From contig NC_083388.1 of NCBI RefSeq assembly GCF_031755915.1, forward strand, positions 27,683,001 through 27,747,000: DNA of 64,000 bases, written 5' to 3'. The notes under the pieces are model-generated. The model made no database searches and was not told the DNA's origin. It saw only the letters and a program-made list of their open reading frames with translations. Position numbers and translations under genes: made by a program. This stretch comes from Ziziphus jujuba (taxonomy: Eukaryota; Streptophyta; Magnoliopsida; Rosales; Rhamnaceae). Positions 24,384 to 36,162 of the stretch are shown piece after piece (position 1 is the stretch's first letter; each line of letters opens with the position of its first letter).

Positions 24384-27322
24384 CCAGAATTCCTTCCCCG
24401 GAACCCTAGACAGCCCTGATCGCAGAGAAACCCTACCGGACCCTCCAACGGAAAATCCGGCAGAGCCTCCTCTAAGGGATTTAATTACCACAAACTGCCT
24501 GCACTGAAAACACACTTCTAAAAACATCCCCTTTTTCCTCCCACAAACTACAAATTGTTCCACAAATTTCAGCACTTCTCAAAAAGAACAACAATCCAGT
24601 GCATAAATAAAACAGAAGTATCCCAATAGTATACAGAGCTTTAAGAAGTGCTAAACAACAGAAATACAACAAGGCTGAAAGAAATAATACACTGAAATGA
24701 AAGAGTACAGAAGTATTTCTCGAAACACAACAGCAGCGGAAAACTTGATTCGCTCCGGAAGAACGTCTACCACCACTTGCACCTAAGGTAACGGAATTTA
24801 AGAGTGTGAGATGCTAATCATCTCCGTGAGTAACCCGAACTACTAAACACCTTTTGTGATAATAAAAATAATAGTAATAGCAATTAAGGAATATAACACA
24901 TACCAACAATTAATAAATAAATAATAATAATAACTGTTGGAAAATAATAATTTCCCTCAAAACTCTCACCAATCGCTCCGTTTGAAATGTTCCCTTTTTA
25001 AAACCTTTTCGCAAAACCCAATGTACATACCTCCCAAAAACCAAGCGATTAAACCATTAATAAGCAATAATTAAATAAATACATACCCCAATATATAATT
25101 AAAATGTAATAAATTATAGTAAATAATTTTGAACACCTTTGGGGTTTAAAACATTATTTACAATTTACACCGACGCCACACCATATACCGGTGATGCCCT
25201 CCGATACCCAGCGTCCCGAGCACCGACTGGCGGAGGGGTTAAAGAGAGAAACCTGCAACGGTCACTTCGGCGTCCCGATAGTACCGCTGCTAAAACCATT
25301 AACCCGGCCAAGGAGGGGGGCGGCTGTGCGCAACAATAACCTTGCCTGCCCACGATCCAATGGCAACTCACGGGTGAAGTAATAACCGTGCGCTAAACCA
25401 CATAATAACCGCGCACTACCACGTGTCCATACACCATACACCAGAACACCAATACTGTATGAGTGCGTCTAAAAATAAACATTAATAACCAACCGTACCA
25501 TTTTTCAAAATTACCGTGGGAAGTATACCAAATTTTCACAAAACACCATCCCACATATTTTTATTTAATAACCCGGTATGAAATAGCGATAACAACAAAC
25601 CACAATTTTCTCGAAGTACGAGATGCAACCATAAAAATACCGCGGGCATAATTTATAAAATTTAAACCAATATTTTCGTAAAATATTTAACCCAACTATG
25701 CCCGGAAAATCAATTTTAAAAACCACGTACAAATGCCACCAAAATACACCTTGCTCATGCATAATAAATTAAACCACAATATAATTCATAAATAAATCAC
25801 ACCACATGAGCATAATTTAAATACCAATTTAAATACCAAATAAATATAATTAATTGCCCAAAATAATTTTTGAAGGTGGTCACTCACCTTGAGCACGCAA
25901 ATCAACTAAGATCCTCCTCGGGATCAACTCCGCCACTCATACGCGCACGTAAACAACCACAGTGCACAAACCAAAAATATTAATATTTTATTCGGGTAAT
26001 TCCCAAATGGGTACCCGGGGAGTGAACACCAAACGATATCTAAGGGGTTACGAGTTATATACCGAATCGAAGCTCGCGTGATGAGGATCACGGATTCGGT
26101 CTTACTTTCCGGTGATCGGACCCGACGGGGTCGGAATCTCGCCGGAAAGCTTTTCGAGTTTCGGCTCTGCAATTCTCCCAAACCGTCGCAAATTGACAGA
26201 AACGGAAGCCGGATTCGGGTTCAGGAGGTCGAACACAGCGGACTGGAGCCGGCCGGAAAACTGGGTACTCGCCGGAACAGTACTTTCCGGCGAGTCGCCG
26301 CGGTCACCGGCAATCGTCGCCGACGGCGGCGCGTGCGGTGGCCATTGGTCGTGAAATTTTGCAGACTTGTAGATCGTGAGGAGAGCAACCCAACGGAACT
26401 GGCGGTGAGCTAAACGGAAGCCGGACGGCGGAGAAATCACCGTTTGAAGATTTCCGGTCCCTCGTCGGAAAACGCTCCGATCCCGGCACGTCGGTGGTCC
26501 GATGGCCGTGATTTTTGGTGGGTCGGCCGGACTTGAGGAGAGGATGATGGGTGTACGGCGCGTGTGGCCGGAAAATGGCTGGAAGTGGGTCGATTTCCGG
26601 TGGCTGGCGGTGGAGGGAAAAAACTTGCCGCCGAACTTCGGATGTCCGATTCGGGCGCGTCCGGCGGCCGTTCGCCGTGAAATTTGGAGGTTTTGCCGGA
26701 AATGGGGAGGGCAACCTTGCTGGTCGGTGCATGCACAGTAACTCGGCCGGAACAGTTGAAAAATTCCGGCGGCCGGCGGATTCTCTCTCTCTCTTTCTCT
26801 CTCCTCTCTCTCTTTCTCTCTCTTCCCCGAGAATTTTATCAAATAAAAACCCCTTTGTGACACTGTTCATGCCACGTGGACCAATCAGAAGCTGACACGT
26901 GGTGTTCACTGTTCATCGACTCAAAAATATTAAAATATTACGGTATCCGGTAAACTTCAAACGTCCATAACTTTTTAACCGGATGTCCGTTTCGAGCATG
27001 CCGCTAGTCTGTGAACTCGTATCGACGAGCACTTCACAACCATGCACGAGTCAAAGCTCATTTCCCCAAAAATAAAAAGTCAACTTCGGCACCCCTTGGA
27101 CAGTTTAGACCGCAACTTGTTTCGCTCATAACTTTCAAACCGTAGCTCCGTTTTCAACGTGCTACCAGTCTACGAACTCGGGGCATCGTGCACTTCTCCA
27201 CGGTACCCTGGTCAACTCGAAATTCCAACTAGATCAAAAAGTCAACTTTTGACCCCTTCGGTCAACGGTCAACCTCGATCAACGTGCACGGATTCCGGTG
27301 CGATTTGGGACGGGGTGTTACA
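24384..27322 (-). mobile_element. solo LTR, reverse orientation, nested in the 3' LTR end, terminus deleted
   Basis: It ends with GGGACGGGGTGTTACA at 27322. The other end starts CCAGAATTCC where TGTCAGGACCCGTCCAGAATTCC-type sequence (given here in two joined parts) is expected, so about 13 terminal bases are missing. It is flanked by a 5-bp duplication, CCTGA (24379-24383 and 27323-27327), which is part of the host LTR's own end. The GC-rich block (about 26100-26860) includes a CT-rich tract near 26780. It carries open frames on both strands, up to 253 codons on the minus strand, and these lack any recognisable domain. GTCAA motifs are abundant at 27060-27300. Confidence 0.85.
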
Positions 27323-29060
27323 CCTGACATGCATCAATTTCCCAATCCACAATATTCAATTGCGTAAGCATAATTTTTAAAGTAATATCCTTAAATCCTT
27401 AAAATTCAAGATAGGCATAATTTCATTAAAATCCCATAAAATTTCCAAAATTCATAAATCCATATAAATGCATTTTTATTAATGAAAATAAACTCACAAA
27501 TAAATTTCACAATAAATAAATTAATATTAAAATCACAATTTCTTTAAATATCAAATTTTCATAAAATGAATTCCATAATTTATCAAAATTGAAATATGCT
27601 TCGGTGCACACACATATACACATTTCAAATTGTCCAAATATTAGCATCCAAATTTAATTTGCAATTTATCACATAATTAATATGATATAAACATCCAAAT
27701 ATTAAAATATAACGAAATATAATTAATTTGACACCCGAAATTAATTTTTGAAGGTGGGTCACTCATCTCGAGCACATAATTAACCCAAGATCCTCAATGG
27801 GATCAATTCCATGATGCGCACGTGCTCCTAGAATAACAATATTACATAACTCAAATAAATTAATATTTTATTTGGATAAATAATACCCGGTATTAGGGGG
27901 GTTTAACACAAACGTTAACCAAAATTTGTGAGTAGTATACCGAAACAAAGCTTATGGAACGAGAATCGCATTACTGGCCTCCATTGACCCCAATTCCGCC
28001 GGTGGTGGTCGGAATTTGCCCAGGAAGTACCGGCCAAACTTCACATCCTCATGACTCACGAACCACTTCGAATTTAAACAATTGGAGACCATATTTGAAC
28101 TCAGAAGACCCAAATAGGAGGAAATGGGTGGAAGATCGGACTGGACTGGCCGAAAACGATGAGAATCGCCGAAAAACTCAAACCCACCGCCGCCGACTTC
28201 ACGGGCCCGATCTGGGCGCGTCCGATGGCGTTTGGCTGAGAAAATTGGAGGTTGGCGTCGGCGGGGAATGGGCTCCTTCCCTGGCCAGCGCGTGTTTCCA
28301 TCTGGCCACTGAAATCAAGCCAAAACGGGGAGAGAGTCAAAGGAGAGAGAGAGAGAGAAAAATCCCTGTGTGTTTTGCTGGTGCTTGATGGGCTCGGGGA
28401 AGAAGGAGAAGGGAAAGAAAGGAAAAGAAAAGAAAAGAAAAATGTTTTCCCACATGGCGAAAAGGAAGAGAAAAAAAAAAAGGACAAAAAGAAAAAGAAT
28501 AAATAAATAAATATTAAAATCATAAAATAATAATAGAAAATAAAGACAAAATAATATAATATAGTATTTTCTTATTGCTGACATGTGTCACTTCTAAAAT
28601 ATTACACATGGTGCATCCCACTTGGTGACACGTGGCACAACTATTCACATATTTAAAAATAATATCAAAATAATACTGAATTTGAAAAACTCAACAGGTC
28701 CATAACTTTCAAACCACATGTTCAAATCGGAGGTACCGCTAGTCTATGAACTCGTATCGACGAGTACTTCACAACCATGCATGAGTCAAAGCTCAACTTT
28801 GCATGAACGAAAACAACTCCGGCATCCCTTGGACAGTTTGGACTTCAACTTGTTTTGCTCATGACTTTCAAACCGTAGCTTTGTTTTCGACGTGCTACTA
28901 GTCTATGAACTCGTGACAACGTATACTTTTTAACGGTACCTCAGTCAATGTGAAGTTCCATTAGAAGCAAAAAGTCAACATTTGATCCCTTCTCGGTCAA
29001 CGACGGTCAAACCCGGTCAACCTTGGTCAAATTTGAGAAATTTCCGGTGTGGATATTACA

Positions 29061-29316
29061 GGTTTGGACACTGATATAAAACTTATGCTTTAAATTTCTC
29101 AAAACGATAACTTTTTATCCGTACCTCGGAATTTGGTATAGCACCAGTCTATGAACTCGTATCGATGAGATCTATATAATGGTACCTCAGTCAAACCCAA
29201 AATGTTGCCCATTGAAAAAGTCAGCTTGGATCCACATATTGTTCACTTAATCAAACTTAGTTAAAATTGGTCAAACTTGTTAAAATATGTGTATTTTTTG
29301 TATGGGGTGTTACAGT
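29061..29316 (-). mobile_element. fragment of an older related LTR end
   Basis: The sequence repeats landmarks of the LTR 5' end: a TCTATGAACTCGTATCGATGA stretch (split: TCTATGAACTCG, TATCGATGA), GGTACCTCAGTCAA, AAAGTCA, and a terminal GGGGTGTTACA at 29305-29315. It is diverged from the adjacent LTR. It looks like a remnant of an older copy next to which the later element settled. Confidence 0.6.
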
Positions 29317-31426
29317 GGGTGGCTTTCCAATTGAGCCAAACTCACTTGGCAAAATTAATTTAATATTTTTGTCAAATTATATTAACAAAATAAATATCCC
29401 AACAATGCGATATTAGATTTTTTTTTTCTTTTATGAAAAGATAGCAAATGTTTAATTAATTCTTTATTGAAATTATGGGTACATAAACATTCAAATATAT
29501 ATCATACTAAATTTTCTAAAATGTAAATATATATATATATATATATCTGCATGATTTTAATGTGGAGATATTCATAAACAATGTTTTCATAAAAACTGTC
29601 ATCCTTGTGTGATTTACCGAGGATGGATTTTGAAAATCATCATTTTTGAATGTCACATTAATTACTGTCTTTTACTAAAATCATCATCTTTGTGGATATC
29701 TACAAAATAAAATTGTATGGATATCTATAATGTAGAAAACTCTATGTCATACTTCATTAAAAGTGGCTTTGAATGTTGGAATTTGGCGGTAGTATGCAAT
29801 ATTAGTTGGAAAATAATGAAAATTAGTAATTTTATGATTGATTACTAGCTAGAGAGGGTAGGGGATTGAATTATAAGGAGAGTTAAACACATGTTACTGT
29901 TACACCAAATTAATTTTGACCTTCTTAAGTAACAATTAAATTAATTAATCACAATATATATATATATATATTATTGTTGCGTGGACTATATATTATTTAT
30001 ATTCAAATGTCAATTGCTGATTATTTTTGAAAGAAAATGTATAGCAACTTTAGTTTTCCTCACCAATTATATATGGTAGACTTAATTCAATGAGACGTTA
30101 ACTTAATAGGATTGGTTAACATTTTTGGGGCATAATTCATTTTGTTCTTATTACTATTTTTATTTTAAAAAATTATTGGGTAGAATGGACCTACCACTTC
30201 AGCTATAGACCCGTCTAGTTAAATATTATTAATTCATTAAGATTTAACACATCACCCATTCAGTTTCTTTTTAAGGAATACTCTCATTTTAATTTAAATA
30301 TTTTTGAAAGACAATTATATTAAAAGCATAAAGATATAAAAAAAATGTTAAAGATAAAAATAAATAAGAGATAAACATATATTAGAAAAGTAATTTGCAT
30401 AACATAAACTGGTATAGATATGTATTTTGTATAATACCCGCTTATGCAAAATAAAATTAACTTGGGCACTAATATATATATATATATATATATATGTAAC
30501 ACATATAAGTATTATATATCGTACAAAAGGTTCAAGCATTATACAAAAAAAAAAAAAATTGTACTTTACGCATGCAAAATATAATTTGATAATTTTATTT
30601 TTTATTATTTTTTTGGTTAAATGTTTTGGTCTTTTTTGGATAATAAAATGTTTTGATAAAAAAAAAGTATTCCTTATAAATTTTTTTTTGAGAGAAAATT
30701 CTTTTACAAGGAAATTGAATATGTTAAACATACTACAATTAAGCAAATTGATTTATCAGTAAAAAAAATTACCAATTTTAAATTGATTATGAAGATATAT
30801 ATATATATATATATATAGATGATGTGTTAAATTCAATGAGTTGGTAATCTTTGATTGAACGGCATGTACCACCTCAGTTATAGATCTGTCCTATCATATA
30901 TCAGTCCTATCGAAATGTTTATTGATGAGATTAATACCACCACAAATATATATGCTTTAACATAGTAATTATCATACGATGCATTTAGTAATTATATGTA
31001 AATCATGTTAAATACAAGGCAACCAGATTTTGTTAAAATCTGAATATTTGGATGTGTAAAACAATCGTGCTTTAACAATGACATTCACAAAACTCAAATA
31101 TTAGTAATTACAAATATAATTTCAACATGAAAAATTGTAATATATATTTAAATTTCAAGAATACACATGCTCAGTACATCATTTATATATATATATATAT
31201 ATATAACAAAACTATCATTTCTTTTGGAAAAGTTAAGAATTCAATTTTAATTATTTTTTCCAGAATGAAAAATTTTCATTCCGAAATATATTAACAGATT
31301 ATGTATAAAGTGAATGAAATTTTGATTCCCATTTGCAACCATATTTAAAAAACTAAAAAAGAAAGCAGCAACAACAACAACTCAGTACCATATGAAACGC
31401 AGTGTATACATAAATATGACACACAC

Positions 31427-31488
<62 letters not shown>

Positions 31489-32072
31489 ATTCTTGAATAT
31501 CGTTTGAAGGAGTACCCGTGCACACGTGTTTTTATAAATGATATACCAGCCACAACCAATTAATTAGATCTCACTACACATTACTTTCACCGATCGAATC
31601 ATTAGTTTTTCCATTTTCGCTATCAAAATTAACTATAGTTCAAACTACGTACCATTATGATTCATCATTTCCTTTCTGGTTTTTTTCTTTTTTTGTATTT
31701 ATTTGAAAAAATTATGAGATCGACTTATCTTATTAGTTTGTTTATATGTTAACAGAAATTTAGAACCAGCTAGAGCTATGAAGGCCGCCAAATTCTATAT
31801 AGAGTACTTGATAGCTAGTATTACCGAAATGCTAAAAATTAACATATATAGTAATCTAAGAGGTTTTATGTCAAAGTTTTAGCATGGATGGAATAGATTC
31901 AAACTACAAAGTTAAGAATAAAGAAATTGTAGAGTAATAGGTAGAGAGGGTAGGTAGCTAGTGAGATCCCTTCCCTTACTCAATATGCAGTCGAATTAAT
32001 GGTAAATTAAGAACTTGGTCAACCAAAAAAATAAAAATTGTAAAATCAAGAAGTTAATTGGAGAAATGAGGA
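29317..32072. other. intergenic region upstream of the proline-rich protein gene
   Basis: AT-rich sequence with no supported gene. Microsatellites: TA repeats at about 29526-29547, 29955-29971, 30471-30495, 30797-30816 and 31183-31204, and a compound CA/TA/TG tract at about 31420-31490. A phrase resembling GTACCACCTCAGTTATAGA occurs at about 30190-30215 and again at 30866-30885. Sequences around GATTTAACACATCA (30241-30254) and TGATGTGTTAAAT (30822-30834) are inverted relative to each other, so an old transposon may lie at 30160-30900. The promoter of the downstream gene should be in the right part. Confidence 0.5.
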
Positions 32073-32080
32073 TATAAATA
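32073..32080 (+). promoter_or_regulatory. TATA box of the proline-rich protein gene
   Basis: TATAAATA lies 61 bp upstream of the start codon, the best match to a plant TATA box in this region. Transcription would start near 32105, giving a 5' leader of about 35 bases with an A-rich end just before the ATG. Position and sequence are observed; use as a promoter is inference. Confidence 0.6.
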
Positions 32081-32140
32081 GGTGATGCAACGGAGCAAGA
32101 TCTCCTCAATACTCACAGAAGTAAAAAGTGGAAAAAAAAG

Positions 32141-33577
32141 ATGGCGGTTAGCGGGGGTGGGTTTTGGGGTAATGTGGCAGTAGTCCTAATAGAAATCTTG
32201 ATCTTCATCTCTATTACTTGTAGTGGTACCGCAGAAGCTAGAGACATTCCTCATCATGAAGTGGTTAAATCTTCTTCCTTGCCTGTTAATGATAACAAGA
32301 TATTTTTTCCATTTCCCTTTCCACTGCCTCCACTGCCTTCATTCCCATTCCCATTCCCATTCCCTCCAATATTTACCCGCCCTCCACCACCACCACCACC
32401 ACCACCACGACGTCGCCCACCACCACCTCCACGACATCCCCCACCACCACCACGACATCGCCCACCACCACCTCCACGACATCCCCCACCACCACCACCC
32501 TCACCATCACCGCCACCACCATCTCCACGGTATCCTCCACCACCACCACCACCCTCACCATCATCTCCACCCCCACCTCCACGATATCCTCCACCACTGC
32601 CTCCTTCACCTCCTCCACCACCACCGCCATCCCCAAAACCACCTTCACCACCACCTCCACCACCACCACCATCCCCAAAACCACCTACACCATCACCATC
32701 CCCTAAACCACCTTCACCACCACCTCCACCTCCACCACCATCCCCAAAACCACCTACACCATCACCATCCCCTAAACCACCTACACCATCTCCTTCCCCT
32801 GAACCACCTTCACCATCCCCTAAACCACCTACACCATCACCATCCCCGAAACCACCTACACCATCCCCATCCCCGAAACCACCTTCACCATCCCCTACAC
32901 CATCTACACCATCACCATCCCCGAAACCACCTTCACCATCCCCTAAACCACCTACACCATCTCCATCCCCGAAACCACCTTCACCATCCCCTAAACCACC
33001 TTTTCCATCCCCAAAACCACCTGCACCATCTCCATCCCTGAAACCACCTTCACCATCCCCATCCCTGAAACCACCTTCACCATCCCCAAAACCACCTACA
33101 CCATCACCATCCCCTAAACCACCTACACCATCCCCTCAACCATCTACACCATACCCATCCTCGAAACCACCTACACCTACACCATCCCCATCCCCGAAAC
33201 CACCTACACCTACACCATCCCCTAAACCACCTACACCATCCCCATCCCCGAAACCACCTTCACCATCCCCAAAACCACCTCCACCACCACCTCCTCCAGG
33301 AGCACCACCGCCTCCACCACCTGGTCCGCCACCACCTCCTCCAGGAGCACCACCGCCTCCACCACCTGGTCCACCACCACCTCCTCCAGAAGCACCACCG
33401 CCTCCACCACCTGGACCACATCCATATCCACATCCACATCCATATCCATATCCATATCCACATCCACATCCACGTCCACGTCCACATCCACGTCCACGTC
33501 CACGTCCACATCCACATCCATATCCACATCCACATCCACATCCACGATCTCCTCATCCTCCTAGACACACAGGTTAA
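32141..33577 (+). CDS. secreted proline-rich (extensin-like) cell-wall protein
   Basis: Single-exon 478-residue protein. Residues 1-33 form a signal peptide: a short N-region, hydrophobic core VAVVLIEILIFISITC, and a likely cut after AEA. Residues 34-58 are a non-repetitive spacer, then comes an FPFPFP segment. Residues about 84-185 are polyproline with RH- and SPSP-interruptions. About 185-375 is a long run of PSPKPPTPSPSPKPP-type repeats. About 376-425 is PGAPPPPPPGPP repeats. The tail is rich in HP, YP and RP dipeptides. Such sequence is typical of hydroxylated, arabinosylated wall glycoproteins. The Ser-Pro4 plus YVY pattern of classical cross-linking extensins is not dominant, so proline-rich or hybrid protein is the safer name. 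The ATG is the first after the TATA box and is followed directly by the signal peptide. The repeats make length variation between alleles likely. Other-frame His-rich or Trp-rich open frames here are shadows. Confidence 0.88.
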   Translation: MAVSGGGFWGNVAVVLIEILIFISITCSGTAEARDIPHHEVVKSSSLPVNDNKIFFPFPFPLPPLPSFPFPFPFPPIFTRPPPPPPPPPRRRPPPPPRHPPPPPRHRPPPPPRHPPPPPPSPSPPPPSPRYPPPPPPPSPSSPPPPPRYPPPLPPSPPPPPPPSPKPPSPPPPPPPPSPKPPTPSPSPKPPSPPPPPPPPSPKPPTPSPSPKPPTPSPSPEPPSPSPKPPTPSPSPKPPTPSPSPKPPSPSPTPSTPSPSPKPPSPSPKPPTPSPSPKPPSPSPKPPFPSPKPPAPSPSLKPPSPSPSLKPPSPSPKPPTPSPSPKPPTPSPQPSTPYPSSKPPTPTPSPSPKPPTPTPSPKPPTPSPSPKPPSPSPKPPPPPPPPGAPPPPPPGPPPPPPGAPPPPPPGPPPPPPEAPPPPPPGPHPYPHPHPYPYPYPHPHPRPRPHPRPRPRPHPHPYPHPHPHPRSPHPPRHTG

Positions 33578-33921
33578 TAACCTCTGCAGTAACCGCCAGC
33601 TCTACTTAAGTTCAACTATACTACTACGTTCTTGTAAGTGAACACATTTTGACTTTTTTTTCTTATTCTTTCCATCTTCTTTTAATTATTTCTATTATCT
33701 GAAAATTTTCGACCTGCTTTACACTAAACTATATATTCCATCCGAAGAAAATTATATAATTATGAAATTCTTGCTTTTCTGCTTCTTTTTTCCTCTCGGC
33801 CAGGATAAGAATGAGATCTCATAATTAAGGGTAATAAACAGTTCAAATGCTCTAGAGGGTACCCAAAAAAAATAAGAAAATGACATTGTAGTATATATGA
33901 AGCAGATCAGGTTAACCAAAT

Positions 33922-33952
<31 letters not shown>

Positions 33953-35763
33953 GAGGTTAGACAAATTAATTAATGTTGGTCAATTTACTTTCAATGAGAG
34001 GAATAGGACAGAATTGATCTTTTGACCAAAAACTTTCCGTACGCTTTATGAAGATAGACGTAAACTTTTAATTATTGTCCTACGTACATCTTGCTGTTGA
34101 TGATTTATTCAACGTTTTTTTTTTTTTTTTTTGATAATTTTTTTTTTTTTTCTGGTATTGCAGTTATAATATAGCTAGATTTGGTAATAAAACAATAAAA
34201 TTGCCGCGAGAATAAAACTTCTTGTCTCGGCAATTTGCTGTGCACAGCCATGCAGCCTCATTACGTACGTGGGAAACCAGATTGCGATTAAAGGGAAGAT
34301 ACATGGACTTCATTTTCCGCAGCTACCTATTTTGCAACCTATATATATATAACAATAGTAATGGCTTGATATTTATGCCACATAATAAGGCAATTTGTAA
34401 AACTTTAATAAATTAATAAGTAATCTTATTTACATCGGAATTCTCTTTTCTCTTTTGTCTTTAATTGTGAAGATATCAAGTAATTGTGTTCTTGAATCCA
34501 AGATGAGCATTTAATTATAGCATTCCTAATTGGTATTCTTTTTTTATTATAAAAACGGAGAGAATATTATATTGATTTTTGACATTGGAGAAGCACTTCT
34601 ATAAAATTGTAATGCGCTGCAATTAAAACATTCAACAAGATAACAAAAGAATTAGAAAAAAATAAAAATAAATTTGTTTTAGAGATGTAATTGTATCCCA
34701 ACATATAATATAATACTCCATGTATATGTTACTTTACTAAAGAGTAAATTTATATGTTTTCTTATTAAATAATAAGGTCCTTTCGAAAAAAGAAAAGAAA
34801 GGACTAATTAATTAAATTAAGTTGTCAATCTCTTTCAACAACAATAATTAAATTAAAAATCTCTCCTTTTACTCTGTTTTATAAAATTAATCATGTAGTA
34901 ATCTTGAATCTTTGACAACTATAATACTTTTAATAAACATTGTTTTGCTCTGTTTCATCATCTTCAACATTTACAATTTTTTTATGACTGAAAAATAAAG
35001 CTTTAGTCCTTGCAGAGATAATCCAATAGTAATTATAGTTATTGTTTTCTCGGACACTAATATATGATAAAAGTTTGAATATTCTCATCCCAATATAATA
35101 GTAATAATAATAAGAAGAAGAAGAAGGGGGATGTTGCAACAGCCACTTTAGTTACAACTAAAAGATCTGATTACCCTGAACCCAATTTCGTAACCAAATC
35201 TATTTTTAGCGACACATTTTGATCAACTTATAAACGTGTAGGATAACGTTTTACTCTGTAACTATTAAACAAAAGATCCGTGAGCAGTGTCTTTCTGGCT
35301 TTGGCGACCTTCCATCCGATTGAGAAAGCACCCATTTTCATAAGTCAAAATTAATTTTTACAGGTATACCAGAAAAATAAAAGGATAAGATATTTAAATG
35401 AACATAATGTAACAATAAAAAATCACGCAGCAAGAAATCTGTTTAATTGAATCAATGTAGTAACTTTTTTTTTTTTAAATTAGTACTCAGGGTTCAATAA
35501 AAAAAAAAAAAATTAGTACTCAGCGTGTCTTTTCTTTTTAAAGGGAACCAATAACTTTTTTTTTTTTTTTGCCCGCAAGAGGGAACTGGCAATTTTAGAA
35601 ATTATTGAAAAACCCTACAATCATTAAAAATCTTGAGATGTGATTTATAATAACCATCAAGTACAACATGTCCATCTGTATACATTAAGCTTTTTTTTTT
35701 TTTTGATAAATTAAATTAAGCTTAACTTAACTAATGAGTAATGATATGAATATAAATTAATGC

Positions 35764-35813
<50 letters not shown>

Positions 35814-36162
35814 ATATTCAGACCTAGTTCAGCAACTGAACTTTTCAACAATGGGAACTAGGATGTTTCATTGAAACTTTCCAACGAAGGTTCCCAAGGA
35901 AAGTGATTGGGGAACTTCTACTTAAAATTAATACAAAACTACTTCCTCTTGACAATTGAAGAATAATTGACACGATCTTTCCTTCATTTTGTTTTTTCAA
36001 CAAATATATATATATATATATATAGAGGGTTTCTATGGTGCGGACGGTTTGTATACGTACATATCCAAAGCCGATGCTTTTTAAATGAAAGCGTCGGCTT
36101 TATTGTACATATCAAAGCCGACACTACCTGAAAATTAAAATCTAGCGACACATTCTTAGCAA
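33578..36162. other. intergenic region downstream of the proline-rich gene
   Basis: AT-rich, no supported gene. TA microsatellite at about 33922-33947; T-rich tracts at 34114-34152, 35467-35477, 35559-35571 and 35692-35704; a TA plus GA compound microsatellite at 35763-35811; TA at 36005-36023. A TAGCGACACATT motif occurs at 35207 and again near 36144, which hints at an old transposon fragment around 35200-36160. Confidence 0.5.
36067..36101. other. AAAGCCGAYGCTTT hairpin
   Basis: Two 14-base arms, AAAGCCGATGCTTT and AAAGCGTCGGCTTT, pair with one mismatch around a short TTAAATG loop. A third AAAGCCGAC follows at 36114 and runs into CACTACC. It looks like a subterminal motif of a different CACTA-type family adjoining the large element. 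Confidence 0.5.

Larger units (their letters stand above)
15712..27329 (+). mobile_element. Ty3/gypsy-type LTR retrotransposon, complete but decayed, with a nested solo LTR
   Basis: The 5' LTR is 15712-18525 (2814 bp; it starts TATAACACCCCG, with TG mutated to TA). The primer-binding site TGGTATCAGAGC is at 18528-18539. The internal region is 18526-21573. The 3' LTR runs from about 21574 to 24383, with its last two bases at 27328-27329. Target duplications are ATGCA/TGCAT at 15707-15712 and 27329-27334. The 3' LTR has lost its first ~16 bp, and an AAAGTAC repeat sits at the junction. The internal region is only about 3 kb, shorter than an autonomous element needs. The two LTRs have diverged visibly, so the insertion is not recent. 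Confidence 0.88.
14103..29060 (-). mobile_element. reverse-oriented long LTR split by a nested element
   Basis: The LTR occupies 14103-15711 and 27330-29060 (about 3.34 kb in total). It runs from TGTCAGGACCCATCC to GTGTGGATATTACA and carries the non-minisatellite module (15240-15530). A forward element lies between the two halves. The junction is marked by ATGCAT on both sides, consistent with a 5-bp target duplication. Its left neighbour is a primer-binding site, so this is the 5' LTR of a reverse element. GC-rich sequence at 27950-28450 is the counterpart of the GC-rich block in other LTRs. Confidence 0.8.

Noticed and set aside
26102..26909. 253- and 201-codon minus-strand frames as host genes
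   Set aside because: They lie in the GC-rich block of an LTR. Equivalent blocks in sister LTRs do not keep a common protein, and no domain is recognisable.
30348..30746. 132-codon minus-strand frame upstream of the proline-rich gene
   Set aside because: Composed of A/T-rich low-complexity sequence and TA microsatellite (Ile-Tyr repeats). No start context, domain or splice evidence.
32223..33568. His-rich, Val/Asp-rich and Trp/Arg-rich open frames overlapping the proline-rich gene
   Set aside because: They are other-frame readings of the CCA-rich repeats. Only the 478-codon frame has a signal peptide and the normal family pattern.
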